Program-made: the position numbers and the translations under genes
Shown: positions 21,459 to 31,809 of the stretch, piece by piece
How the letters are laid out: every line of letters begins with the position of its first letter
How positions within the stretch are numbered: position 1 is the stretch's first letter
NCBI RefSeq assembly: GCF_000499845.2
Contig: NC_023750.2
Span: 9,631,845 to 9,695,844, forward strand
Direction: 5' to 3'
Length of the DNA stretch: 64,000 nt
From: Phaseolus vulgaris
Lineage: Eukaryota > Streptophyta > Magnoliopsida > Fabales > Fabaceae
The notes under the pieces: model-generated
Databases searched by the model: none
What the model was told of the DNA's origin: nothing
What the model saw: the letters and a program-made list of their open reading frames with translations, nothing else

Positions 21459-23627
21459 TCAGTCTTCCAAGTCCATGGGCACGACCTTCCCGTCGACGAC
21501 GTGGTGAGTGGGGTCGCAGTTCGAAATATTGATGCCCGTGTTCTCGCAGGACGCCTGGGCCAGAGCCTCTTGGAAACCCTCCTCAAACGCCCCCGCCATC
21601 TCCCCAGTCAGCTCTTGGACCTCCCCTTCTAGTTCGGTGATCCTGGAATCCTTGGATGTCAATTGTTTCTCCAGGAATTCCTTCTCCACCCGGAGCTTAT
21701 TAGCCTCGGCTTGTAGAAGGCTCAAAGCTTCAGCCTTAGCATTCAATGCGTCTTCTTTTTCACCCAGCTTCTGCCCCCAAGCAGCATCCAACTCATCAAG
21801 TTTTTTCCGCTGCACCTCGGATGTGAGAGCCGCCTCCTGGAGGCCAATGTTTTGGATTTGATAGGAGGTGAGTTGGGCCAGTTGAGCGGCATGCTCCTGC
21901 TCCAGTTCTCGCGCGTACGCCTCAGCTCCCTCCCTGCCCTCCTGGGCCAGTCTTAGCAGAGATTGGGAAGCTTCCTCCTTGAGTCCCCAGTTCTACTTCT
22001 CCTCCTTCAACGCCACCACCTCTTGCCTTAGCTTGCGAAGAACCTCCCTCCCTTTGATGGCATTTTGAGCCTGAGTGCGCCATTTGATTGCCACCGCCAG
22101 GAAGGCCCCCATATAGTAAGGCATACCTCCCCCTTTTTGAGGATCAGTCGGCGTCATCCCTTCGGTGAAGCCCTGCGTCAACTCCCTATGGATGGAGCGA
22201 GGAATCCGGGGTTTGCGCGAAGTCGAGCCAGGGACTGATACAGGAGGGGCGGAGCCCGACGCTTCAGCTACGTCACGATGCGGCAACGGCGAAGGTGGGG
22301 GAACCAAGTCAATCCTTTCCTCTCGCTCCTCGTGGACTGGCGGAGGCGGCGGTGAGGTGGCACTGGGAGGATCGTCCCTGAGAGAGTTCCCATCGCCGGG
22401 GGGCGCGGCGGGTGAAGCAATGAGACCCGTAGCCCTCCTCTTATGAGGAACCAAAGCAGAACCCGAGCCTTCGTTGTCGGAGTCTACTATCAACACCCTT
22501 TTTCCTTTGTTAGGACGCGCTGAGGCAGGGGTTGACGCCATGGCTAACGGAACCGCAGCGATGGGAGAAGGAGAGGCAGGTGGTGATGGGATCGGCAGGG
22601 AAGCAACGGTGGGCACGTCGGAGGCTACGGCGTCCCCGCCTTCCTTGGTAGATTTTGCCTTTTTCAAAAATTTGGCAAGAGCCAGCCGTCTCGAGGAAGT
22701 CATCACTGAACCTGCAACAGTGAAAAATAGTAGGGTAAAGTTTGGTTCAGAGGAAGCAGAGGGAAAATTCTATGACCAAACATATGCAGATAACCACAAC
22801 AACTAATGCGTCATAAACAATCAAGGGCAGATACCGAAGTAGGTAGAAAGCCCATAGGCATTGAATTCGTTCGCGATGAGTTTGGCGGTATCGAAGACTA
22901 TCCCCAGTCCCGCCAAGGCTTTGCACACATCCCGGTCAGGCGGGGCAAGCTCGTCCAAAGCCAAGGGCTTCATGGTTATGGGTTTATCTGTCCAGTACAG
23001 GGGAAAGCCCTCTAGGATGGTAGGATCGCGCTTGGTCGCACGTACCTTGAAGAATTTCCCCTTCCATCATTTAAACAAATTCTGGAAGAGCGTAAGAATG
23101 ATGCGCCCGGCGATGCCGGAAAAGCTCATCCAAAGGCTCTTCCCCTGCTTCTTTACCTCGAAGAAGTGAAGAAAAACGTCCACAGAAGAGGGAACACCTA
23201 GATAGCCGCAGAGAATTTGGAACCCCCTCACGAAAGCCCAACTGTTGGGGTGGAGTTGGGCGGGAGCAGTGTTTATCTCTGTCAGTAGCTCTTTTTCGAA
23301 AGAAGTGAGGGGCAGACGCCGGCCCACCCTCTTGAGCACCATTTGATAGAGGAAGAAGAAGGGGCATCCCCCAGTATCCCGTGAGTCCGCACAAACGGGC
23401 ATCCCAGGTCGCACCCGGCTTACCAGGACTTGGGAGTCGTGATTTTTGTGGAAAGCATTGAAATTATAGAGAGCAGGGTCCCCCCTGTGAGCCTCCACGT
23501 CCTCAACAGAGTTCAGGAGGGAACATTCGTCCAGAAGTTCGTCGGGAGCCCAGTCGTATTCGCCCTTATAATAAGACTTAGGGAGCGGGGGAGGCGCGGT
23601 GGTCTTAGTTTTCGCCATCAATGCCAA
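21459..23627 (-). pseudogene. Tat-2 antisense gene b: Transposase_28-like plus coiled coil, two stops
   Basis: Exon 1 (23627-22835) carries FEKELLTEINTAPAQLHPNSW and DVFLHFFEVKKQG blocks, paralogous to gene a. A predicted intron (22834-22712) joins it in frame to exon 2 (22711-21459), giving about 681 codons. Exon 2 has a Pro/Ser-rich linker, a basic stretch (KPRIPRSIHREL), then a long charged coiled coil and the tail VVDGKVVPMDLED. A TGA (23067-23069) replaces a Trp codon and a TAG (21993-21995) probably replaces Gln, so this copy is broken by two point changes. The Tat-3 antisense ORF shares the VVDGKVVP tail. The function is unknown; the coiled coil suggests self-association. Confidence 0.65.
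22712..22834 (-). other. Predicted intron of antisense gene b
   Basis: On the minus strand: donor CG|GTATCTG and acceptor CTGTTGCAG|GTTCAG, phase 1, 123 bp. Joining restores one frame from the N-terminal domain into the linker. Its place (after EFNAYGLSTYF) corresponds to the gene a intron (after EFNAGTLEKYI). Confidence 0.6.
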
Positions 23628-24328
23628 TGATGAAGATCAAAAGAGAAAGAAAGGGTTCAGAGAAAAGGGGTTGGGGAGAAGAAAAGGGAAAAATGGAAGA
23701 ACCCTAGGAAAACCCTACCCACATGACAGAAAAGAGGAACGAGAGGAACGAAGAGGCGCACAAACGATATCCAAAGAAATGCAGTAATATGGACAGTCCC
23801 AGGCAGTTCATACAGTGAAGAGAATCATCAAGGAGGGGGAAAACCATACCTTTGGGGCTGAAGGGTGTGGAGAGCGGAAGCACGAATGAGCAGGGGTCGC
23901 GAGAGAAGAGATTCAGAGAAGATGAACAGTGAGAAGGGATTCAGAGAAAGTGGATGTAACAGTAGTGGCAAGCGCGGGGTTTGGGTAACTTGAACGTTAC
24001 GAGAAGCGCGAGGGACATCAAATGATAACCGTGTGATGATGCCACGAGTTGCAAGATTAAGCGCTCAAGGGGAGCGCAAGAGGTTCTTGAAGACGACCGC
24101 ACGATGAACCACGTGGCACGCGATTAAGCGCAACTTCAAAAGACATTATTTTTCCCATTTCAGGGATGTCCAATCAGCCATTAAGAATACCTCTGTGGTT
24201 CAGAAAGTGTCACGTCAGTAATTCGAAAAATTGCTGAGTCAGCAGAGAATGACACATCATCAGGAAGGCACGTGGACGGCGTGGGCGAGGCTTTAGTCTT
24301 TGCGCTGAAGACAAGTCTTCGGCTTAAG
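23628..24328. other. Tat-2 region between antisense gene b and PPT, no gene
   Basis: Noncoding. By position it should contain the promoter and 5' leader of the antisense gene. No clear TATA box or ORF is recognised. Confidence 0.4.
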
Positions 24329-24341
24329 ACTGGGGGGCTTG
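24329..24341 (+). other. Polypurine tract of Tat-2
   Basis: ACTGGGGGGCTTG lies directly before the 3' LTR. It would prime plus-strand DNA synthesis. The Tat-1 tract (819-831) is nearly the same. Confidence 0.85.
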
Positions 24342-25568
24342 TGTACCGTCCCGTATCCGGGCGTTGACTAAGTCAAGGTCAAAGTCAACAACTGGAAAGT
24401 CAAAGTCAACTCAAGGCGTCGCCCAGGTGTAGAGACGCCAAGAGGAAGCGTCGCCAAGACAAGGCGTCGCCAAGGCAAGGCAAGGCGTCGCCAAGGCAAG
24501 GCGTCGCCTAGGTGCAGGCGTCGCCAGATCAAACAGTGTAGATACAAAGCAATCACAGCGTGGTTCCCCAATACCCATGGGTAGGAAAGACCATGGAGGG
24601 AGCGACGCCGTGGGAAGGCCTCAGGTCCCAATAGCACGGGGCAGCGATAAAGAGAAGGAAAAGGTGGCTTCAAGGCCATAGCAATAGTACCAGCGAAGGG
24701 CAGCCTGACTCGTGAAGTGCTCCTGCCGCCCCAGAGACGCCCGTGGGGCAGATACGACTCAAGAGGAAAGTCACGCCCAGGGCAACCGGGTGCAGGGTAC
24801 AAAAGGAAGGCAGATACGCTCTCAAAGTAAGTGACTAGATACTTGGGGGCACGAGTTGGCACCCAAAAAGTCACCCCTAGCGCAGTAGCACTCTCAGCAA
24901 GAGGACTCACACGTAGAAACGTCCCCAGGTGGGCAGAAGCGCCCCCAGATGGGGTCATGGCGTCGTGAGGCCCTCCACGTGTATGACAGCCATGCCAGAA
25001 TGGAAACACCCTTTAGTCAGGTGCCAGGTAATTAAAAGTCATTCAATACAGTTTCCCTTTTCGAGCATTCAGGTACTATAATGACTCCCAAGCGTTTCAA
25101 CGTCTTAAATGCGCTACGTTCTCTAATTAAACGCTTTAATGAGTGCGTTACGTTTGTAATTAAAAGCGCTTTAAGGCGCTTTAAGTGCTTGGGTGGTTTA
25201 AATAGCGCGGAGAATGTTGGAAAAAGGGTTGGAACTTTCGGCAAATTTACCAGAGAACTCTCTAGTTGCTTGCTCGTGCTTCAAGGCTACGTACAAGTGA
25301 CTGGGGAATATTTTTGCCTGAAGGAGACAACACACACATATACACAGTTCTTTTACCACCTTCAGAGTGCCATACGCGGTGCTCAGACACGTAGGTGGAC
25401 AGTTTTTGGTGTTTCTTGCTGGCTGACTTGAGCGTCGGAGTGCACACGGCCGCTAGGGCGCCTTTTTGTCCTCTTTTTTGCAGGAATCCACAGGCAACCA
25501 GTGGGAAGGAGTCCCTAGCTGGCAGTTGAGGTCGCGCACGAAGACGTCCCGGTCAACCGGACGGAACA
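24342..25568 (+). repeat. Tat-2 3' LTR
   Basis: A 1227-bp LTR, nearly identical to 11988-13193 but with about 21 bp more in the CGTCGCC minisatellite (near 24476). It contains the same hairpin (24566-24601). It is followed by the target duplication GAATT (25569-25573). Confidence 0.95.
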
Positions 25569-26209
25569 GAATTAATCTTTGACAAGTTTTTTGCTAAGAG
25601 TTTTTGAGTTTTTCAAAGAGTTGAGATTGCTGAAAGTTTGTGATTGATCAAAGTTTGTGGAATAGGATTCTGCTTGGATTGATTTCAGATTATCTTCTGT
25701 AACAAGTGTAATCCTTTTACTCTGTGAAACAAGTTTTCGTTTCTCTGTTTGCTGAGATTGACTGTGTGTTCTTGAGGGGATTAAGATCAGCAATCTTAGT
25801 GTTGGTATGTTGGCCAAGAAGAGTGTGTATCTTGAGGTGTTCAAGGTCACTTTCTTGGTTATGGTGTAAGTGATCAAGGTGTGATTGCTTAGTGAATTTC
25901 CTCAGGCTTTCTGAGAAGACTGGATGTAGCTCCAGATTTGGAGTGAACCAGTATAAACATCTGTGTGCAATCTCTCTATCCCTAACTCTTTAAATTCAGT
26001 TTTGTTTGTTGTTTGCTGGTATAAACAACCGATTGTTTATGTGAAACAACCGATTGTTTTTCTGGTATTGCTGCTTTTGATTGCTGTTTTGGCAAACTGA
26101 ATTTCTTATCAATTTTTTCTTGAGATAATTTCATTCTTGTTTTAAAAGATTGCGAAAACCCTCTTTAAACAATTCACCCCCCTCTAGTTTAAAGCCATCC
26201 GTTCTAACA
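25569..26209 (+). repeat. Sire-A 5' LTR, second part
   Basis: It begins with the Tat-2 target duplication, continues the LTR from AATCTTTGACAAG and ends TTCTAACA. It aligns with 30690-31303. Near 26025-26060 it has two 16-bp palindromes in tandem (21-bp period) where the 3' LTR has one. Confidence 0.9.
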
Positions 26210-26228
26210 ATTGGCATCAAGAGTTTGG
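26210..26228 (+). other. Primer-binding site of Sire-A
   Basis: ATTGGCATCAAGAGTTTGG directly follows the 5' LTR. It resembles the initiator-Met tRNA primer site (TGGTATCAGAGC type) of plant copia elements. Sire-B has the related ATTGGCATTAAGAGC at 47467. Confidence 0.7.
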
Positions 26229-26270
26229 TTCTTGAAAGTTATTCAAGTTGATCGTAAAACTGTTTTTAAA

Positions 26271-27780
26271 ATGGCTGATAGACTACCTTTTGGGGAAGGT
26301 GCTTCAATTAACAGACCACCTCTATTTTGTGGTTTGAACTACCAATTTTGGAAAGTGAGAATGAAAATATTTATGGAATCACTTGACAAAGGAATTTGGG
26401 ATGCAATTGAAAATGGTCCTTTTGTCCCAAAGTTTGAAAAAGATGGATCTGTCATTGAGAAGCCATGGTCTCAATGGACTGATGCAGAAAAAGGCCAAAT
26501 TCGATTGAATTGCTAAAAATATTATAACCTCTGCTTTAAATTCTGATGAGTTTTTCAAGGTCTCTCAATGCAAATCATCAAAAGAAATGTGGGACACCTT
26601 GGAAGTCACTCATGAAGGAACAAATGAGGTGAAGAGAGCTAGGAAGCATGCTCTAATTCAAGAGTATGAGATGTTCAGAATGCTTAAAGGAGAAACAATT
26701 GCTGAGGTGCATAAAAGATTCACGCATATCATCAATCATCTCATGAGTCTTGACAAGACCTTTGATAAAGAAGAGTTGAACATCAAGATCTTGAAATGTC
26801 TTGATAGAGCATGGCAACCCGAGGTAACTGCTATTTCCGAATCTAAAGATCTAACATCATTAAGTGTTGCTTCTTTGTTTGGAAAGCTTAGGGAACATGA
26901 GTTAGAGATGAATAGACTCAATGTTCAAGAGAGTGAAGACAAGCACACAAGGAGCATAGCCTTAAAAGCTTCCAAGCACAAAGGAAAACAAGAATCCAGT
27001 GATGAAAGTGATGAGGAAAACCTTAGCTTGCTGTCAAGAAAGTTCAGCAAATTCCTAAACAGAAACCGCAACAAAGACAACAACAAAGAAAGGTATGGAA
27101 ACAAGAAATCCAATGATTTTAATTCCAATAACTATACTTGTTTTGGTTGTGGTGAGCAAGGTCATATAAAGGCAGATTGTCCAAACAAAAGCAAGGAGAA
27201 AAAGTCTAGCTACAAGGAAAAGAAAGGCAAACAAAAAGAGCCTACATAGCTTGGGATGAAAATGAGGTATCATCATCAAGTTCTTCATCAAGTGAAGATG
27301 AGAAAGCAAACATCTGCTTGGTTGCTAAAGATGATGATGAATCTTGCAGCTCAAGTGAGGTAAGTTTGTGTGCTTCCTTGAATAAACAAAATTACAGTGA
27401 ATTACTTGAAGCTTTTCAAGAAACTCATGATGAAGCTAATCGATTGGTTCTTTCAAACAACAGATTGAAAGATCTTAACAGCTGGCTAGAAAAGAGAGTG
27501 AAATCACTTGAAGATGAGATTGAAAATTCTAAAAATGATTTCAAAAATCTGGAAAACCATTTCAAAAATGCTTCTTGCAAGTGTAACACTCTCATTTGCG
27601 AAAATTGTTACATGCTTTTATTGCATGAAAAAGGGCCATTCGGTTAGATTCTGCAAAATAAGAAAATTCTTTGTTCCTAGAGGCTACATGAAATGGATTC
27701 CGAAAGGATGTGAGGTTCCAAATGAGAAAAAGAAATCTATTGGACCCACATTTGTGAAGGGACCAAATCTTGTTGCTTGA
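26271..27780 (+). pseudogene. Sire-A gag (copia UBN2-type), frameshifted
   Basis: It starts at ATG 26271 (MADRLPFGEGASINRPPLF), the usual start of legume copia gag. YQFWKVRMKIFMESLDKGIW leads to the UBN2-like domain (26587-26940: KEMWDTLEVTHEGTNEVK and YEMFRM). A CCHC zinc knuckle follows (CFGCGEQGHIKADC, about 27139-27180), then an acidic coiled-coil part, then a second knuckle-like CFYCMKKGHSVRFC (about 27613-27654). Breaks: a 1-nt insertion plus a TGA near 26480-26515, another 1-nt frameshift near 27235, and a further shift near 27600-27620. It binds RNA and forms particles in intact relatives. Confidence 0.85.
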
Positions 27781-28576
27781 ACTCATGCTTGTGCAGGAAT
27801 TCTAAAGAAGTGAAAAGGACTAAGTCATGTGATCAAGTTCTTGGAAGAAAAAGACAATCATTGAAGCTGAATCAATGCTATGCATCTGTCCAAAGGACCT
27901 CAACAGTGAAAAGAGGCTTCTTGATCATAAAGCACATGGCTCATTGAAGAATTAACATAAGGATAAGACTTTCCTTTATTTGTTCTTAATTTGTGTTTTA
28001 TAGCTCTTTCTCATGGATAAAAATCCTTTTAATATGCTTAATATCATTTGCTTTGAACTCTTTTTGCTCATGGTTAAAATTCAAAATTAGTTTTAACTGC
28101 TACAGAAAAACAACCGATTGTCTCTTCGAAACAACCAATTGTTTTAGGTCTGACAGCACTGTGAAGAAATCTTTTTTAATTGCTATTTTGAATTTCTATC
28201 TGTTGCAGATCAATTCAAAGAGAGAATCTTGGTCAAAGAATCTTTGTTGAAATCTAATTACGTTCAGAAAGAAGTTACAACAGTCATAAAGGAATATATT
28301 CCAAAATCTTGGAAATTCAAGAGCCTTAATGACTAGTCAAAGATCACATGTGAAGACCATGTGATTTTCAGATTTTTCTGACGTTTTCTGTGCAGGACAG
28401 AGTCAAGTCCTCTCTCTCTGAAAAATCAGGTACCCACTAATAAAATTGAATGCTAATTGATTCTTTTTCTGCTATAAAATCTGGTGCAACTGATCTCTTC
28501 CACAAGAACAACCAATTGCAACATCTCTTGCAAAAATCTGTGAAGTGAGCTATTCTCTGTTTTCTTCTCTGCCATC
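27781..28576 (+). other. Sire-A interior without gene; pol deleted
   Basis: Noncoding. Protease, integrase, RT and RNase H, which should follow gag in a copia element, are absent. It contains a pair of the palindrome motif at about 28109-28146 with the usual 21-bp spacing. The junction of the pol deletion cannot be fixed exactly. Confidence 0.6.
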
Positions 28577-29779
28577 ATGCAATCAACTCCTCCCACCTCA
28601 AAGAGAGTCAAAACCAGGGCTGTAAGGTCTGGAGGAAGGCTAGAAGGCTGGTTTTCTAGAGACAATGATCTTATTGAGAGATATAGGTATGAAACAAGTA
28701 TAAAAAAGATAAACAACCCCAAGGTTGTATGCTTTGATTGGCTGAAAAGTCAAAAGCTTGACAATGTAAGAAGGCTGCTCAAGGATCAATCTCTCAGAAA
28801 GTTCCTAGAGATGAAGGGAAACATTTATCCAGATTTGGTAAGGGTGTTCTACACAAATTTAAAGTTTGAGGGAAACAATCTAGTTTCTCATGTGAAAGGT
28901 GTAGAAATGGAGATAACTCATGAAGTATGGATTGTTGTTGCTGGTCTCAAGTTCTATGGCCTTAGAATCAACAAGGGAAACCTTGGAGTAGTGGAGGATT
29001 TTAACAAAATCCAATACTACAAAAGTTGCTTGAAGAATCAACATGCTCAAGTGAGAACATGCTCGGTTGGAGGTCTAAAGCTTGATGAAAGATTGCTTGC
29101 TCTCATTGTGACTTGGATTTTAACTCCAAGGGGGAGTAATCATTCTGTTCTTACTGAGGAAGATCTGGTGTATATCTTCTGCATCATGAAGAAAATCAAA
29201 ATCAATTGGATCCACATCATCAAAGAGCACATGCAAAAGGCTTTGAGGTTATGTGACTATCACTATCCATATGCTGTTTTGGTATCTAAATTTTTACTCT
29301 ATTTTGAAGTGAACCTTGAGGATGAAACATCTGAGTTGGTCAAGTCAACTCAAGAGTTGAACAATGGATCACTCAGCAAAATGGGTTTTACCAAAGTAGG
29401 TGGCAAATGGATTAGCAAGGATGGTGACCTTAGTGCCTCATCTAGTGGTGCTGCTGATCTGGAACAAGATGAACCTCCTGATATGGATGTTCAACATGAA
29501 GATCCACCTGAAGATTATCAAGATGCTGAACCTAGTGCTGGTGCTGGAAATCAAGAAGAAGAGATGCAAACCATGTCTCATTTTGAAAGACTCATGATGA
29601 ATAGGCTTGATAGCTTTGGGGAGAATCAAAGAAACCTCCATGATCTCTGTGTTAGTAATTTCCAGAGGATTGACAACAGGTTTGACAACATGGATGCACG
29701 CTTCATGAATCTAGATGAACAGATTGAAGCTGTCCAGAATCAAATCTTTGATCTTCAGTTTGTTGATGATAATGAATGA
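28577..29779 (+). CDS. Intact 400-codon ORF of Sire-A (plant transposon protein-like)
   Basis: It starts MQSTPPTSKRVKTRAVRSGG and has no stop for 400 codons. Residues about 20-260 (FDWLKSQKLDNVRRLL, VRVFYTNLKFEGNNLVSHVKG and LTPRGSNHSVLTEEDLVYIF) resemble, from memory, the Pfam 'putative plant transposon protein' family (Transposase_32). An acidic Pro/Asp-rich stretch (about 290-330) follows. The C-terminus (about 340-395) is a likely coiled coil with repeated Asp/Asn/Arg/Phe heptads. It lies sense to gag, in the slot where Sireviruses carry an extra ORF between pol and the 3' LTR. The ORF is intact while gag is frameshifted and pol is gone. The function is unknown. A host gene captured by the element is an alternative. 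Confidence 0.7.
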   Translation: MQSTPPTSKRVKTRAVRSGGRLEGWFSRDNDLIERYRYETSIKKINNPKVVCFDWLKSQKLDNVRRLLKDQSLRKFLEMKGNIYPDLVRVFYTNLKFEGNNLVSHVKGVEMEITHEVWIVVAGLKFYGLRINKGNLGVVEDFNKIQYYKSCLKNQHAQVRTCSVGGLKLDERLLALIVTWILTPRGSNHSVLTEEDLVYIFCIMKKIKINWIHIIKEHMQKALRLCDYHYPYAVLVSKFLLYFEVNLEDETSELVKSTQELNNGSLSKMGFTKVGGKWISKDGDLSASSSGAADLEQDEPPDMDVQHEDPPEDYQDAEPSAGAGNQEEEMQTMSHFERLMMNRLDSFGENQRNLHDLCVSNFQRIDNRFDNMDARFMNLDEQIEAVQNQIFDLQFVDDNE

Positions 29780-30162
29780 GGAAAAACATCCGGTTGATGT
29801 ATCGAAACAACCGATTGTTTTTGGTGGTTATATCTTTTTTTTTTAATTCTCTTTCTTTCTGCTGTTGCTGCTTTAATTTTGATGTAATCAAAACAATATT
29901 TTGTTTTATATCTTCTCTTTGTCTATTTGTGAAGACAAATAGGGGGAGATATATATGCTGCTGTGTTTATATATTTTATTTTTGTTAGAACAGTTTGGAT
30001 GAGTAGTATTTGTTTCTGATTTAGCTCTGAAGTTTAATCTTTTTTACTTTATCTGTACTAACCAAATATCAGAAGTTCTATGCTTTGTTCAAAAATGTAT
30101 CTTGCAGGAACTGCTTCAGATTCAATCAGGTACAACACAAGCATCAGGGATTTGTCTTCACC
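29780..30162 (+). other. Sire-A 3' untranslated region with repeated PPT
   Basis: Noncoding. One palindrome copy (about 29803) and an AAATAGGGGGAGAT-type tract (29936-29950) lie well before the functional tract. Multiple internal PPT copies are a Sirevirus trait. Confidence 0.6.
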
Positions 30163-30176
30163 AAATAGGGGGAGAT
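30163..30176 (+). other. Polypurine tract of Sire-A
   Basis: AAATAGGGGGAGAT sits directly before the 3' LTR. The same tract occurs in Sire-B (50603-50616) and as an extra copy at 29937. Confidence 0.85.
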
Positions 30177-31303
30177 TGTTGAACCAAGTGGTGTTCAAGC
30201 TTTGAAGAATCCAAACCCTTTGAAGGATGTTGAAGCCTTAGCTGTGCTTGTTGTTGCTGTGCTGGTTTAGTTTAGTTCTAGGGTAGTTTGAGTGTTGTAA
30301 TCCACCCTTTGATTAAATCTAAAGCATAGGCATTCTCAATCTTTGTGAAAGTAAAATGTTTTCAAACTAAGTTAAAACAACCGATTGTTTTGTCGAAACA
30401 ACCGATTGTTTATACTTAGATGTTTTAAGAAAAGATTGAAAACTGTTTTTCAAATGGTTGAACTTTTAGAACCAAAACAACCGATTGATTTGAGGAAACA
30501 ACCGATTGTTTGTTTTGGGACCATAACAGAAAAACTGTTTTATCTTTGACTGAGCTTTAAATGATTTAATTGCTTACGCTCCAGTCATTAAATGCTTTGA
30601 CCAATCTTTTAATGCAATTTAAGAGTTTGTTAAGATTTGATAACAAACTACATCTTTGAATATATTCAGAAAAACAGATTTGAGAATTAATCTTTGACAA
30701 GTTTTTTGCTAAGAGCTTTTGAGTTTTTCAAAGAGTTGAGATTGCTGAAAGTTTGTGATTGATCAAAGTTTGTGGAATAGGATTCTGCTTGTATTGATTT
30801 CAGATTATCTTCTGTAACAAGTGTAATCCTTTTACTCTGTGAAACAAGTTTTCGTTTCTGTGTTTGCTGAGATTGGTTGTGTGTTCTTGAGGGGATCAAG
30901 ATCAGCAATCTTAGTGTTGGTATGTTGGCCAAGAAGAGGGTGTCTCTTGAGGTGTTCAAGGTCACTTTCTTGGTTGTGGTGTAAGTGATCAAGGTGTGAT
31001 TGCTTAGTGGATTTCCTCAGGGTTTCTGATAAGATTGGATGTAGCTCTGGATTTGGAGTGAACCAGTATAAACATCTGTGTGCAATCTCTCTATCCCTAA
31101 CTCTTTAAATTCAGTTTTGTTTGTTTTTTGATGGTATAAACAACCGATTGTTTTTCTGGTATTGCTGTTTTTGATTGCTGTTTTGGCAAACTGAATTTCT
31201 TATCAATTTTTTCTTGAGATAATTTCATTCTTGTTTTAAAAGATTGCGAAAACCCTCTTTAAACAATTCACCCCCCTCTAGTTTAAAGCCATCCATTCTA
31301 ACA
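30177..31303 (+). repeat. Sire-A 3' LTR
   Basis: 1127 bp, TGTTGAACC to TTCTAACA. It preserves the empty target of Tat-2 near 30685 (TTGAGAATTAATC). It carries two palindrome pairs (30375-30411 and 30475-30511) and a single palindrome near 31136. It is flanked by TSD GCATT. Confidence 0.93.
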
Positions 31304-31709
31304 GCATTGGGAACAGAAAGTGGGCCTGCGGATAGCACCTGAAGATCATTGGTGCCCATGGCAGGTGGTTTTTTCTGTTACAGATAAAAGTTTAATATAA
31401 TTGTTTTTTAGTTAAGATTCGCTGATCTCTACGGAGAGTTGTTGCATGTTGCATGAGCGGTGATAAAAGGGGAGGAAGTCTCTAGGAAAAGGTACACTGT
31501 TTTGGACGCACTTTTTTAACTTGTTGCTTTTGGTGAACCCTAGCTGACTTGATCGTCGGAGTGTAATAAACAAGTAGGGCACCCTCTGTCTCAGCGGAGC
31601 CTTATTCTAAGTGCAATAGGGAGGCTTGGACTTGGCTCCAAAAGAGGTAGATCCAGAAGGGGATATTCAACCTGAAGTCAGCCGGTGACCCAATCAATCC
31701 GTGAGAACA

Positions 31710-31809
31710 ATAAATAAATTCAACATTCACTACAATCCACATATACAAATTTATAAATAAATTCAACATTAACTGCATATTATTATCTACACATTAATAA
31801 TAATAATAT
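31710..31809. repeat. AT-rich (AAT)n flank between solo LTRs A and B
   Basis: It starts with the ATAAA duplication of solo LTR A and ends in AATAATAATAAT just before solo LTR B. It is the left part of the trinucleotide-rich tract that resumes at 32534. Confidence 0.7.

Larger units (their letters stand above)
11988..25568 (+). mobile_element. Tat-2: young full-length Ty3/gypsy Tat element, TSD GAATT
   Basis: A complete 13.6-kb element with LTRs 11988-13193 and 24342-25568, PBS, gag-pol, post-pol tandem repeats, two antisense genes and a PPT. The target duplication GAATT is perfect (11983-11987 and 25569-25573), and the uninterrupted target is visible in the Sire-A 3' LTR near 30685. By eye the LTRs differ at roughly 15 sites plus one 21-bp repeat unit, so it is young. 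Even so, gag-pol carries five in-frame TAG codons and one deletion frameshift, so it is not autonomous now. Confidence 0.93.
11476..31303 (+). mobile_element. Sire-A: non-autonomous Sirevirus-like copia element, TSD GCATT
   Basis: The LTRs are 11476-26209 (interrupted by Tat-2) and 30177-31303, with the perfect duplication GCATT outside (11471-11475 and 31304-31308). The interior has a tRNA-type primer-binding site, a broken gag, no pol, an intact 400-codon ORF and repeated polypurine tracts. Repeated PPTs and LTR palindromes are hallmarks of Sireviruses. The LTRs are nearly identical apart from one 21-bp repeat unit, so the insertion is recent, but Tat-2 entered later. Without pol it would depend on a relative for transposition. 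Confidence 0.88.
11159..31709 (+). repeat. Solo LTR 'A' (Tat-type), split by Sire-A, TSD ATAAA
   Basis: The two LTR parts are 11159-11475 and 31309-31709, together 718 bp. They are flanked by the duplication ATAAA (11154-11158 and 31710-31714). The LTR starts TGTAATGAC and ends GTGAGAACA. It resembles solo LTR B (31810-32533), including a CTCGGTT block and the TGACTTGATCGTCGGAGTG block near the 3' end. Everything in between is the later Sire-A insertion with its own nested Tat-2. Confidence 0.8.

Noticed and set aside
28577..29779. Retroviral-type envelope gene in Sire-A
   Set aside because: The slot fits the extra ORF of Sireviruses, but no signal peptide or membrane segment is visible and the sequence looks like a plant transposon protein with a coiled coil.
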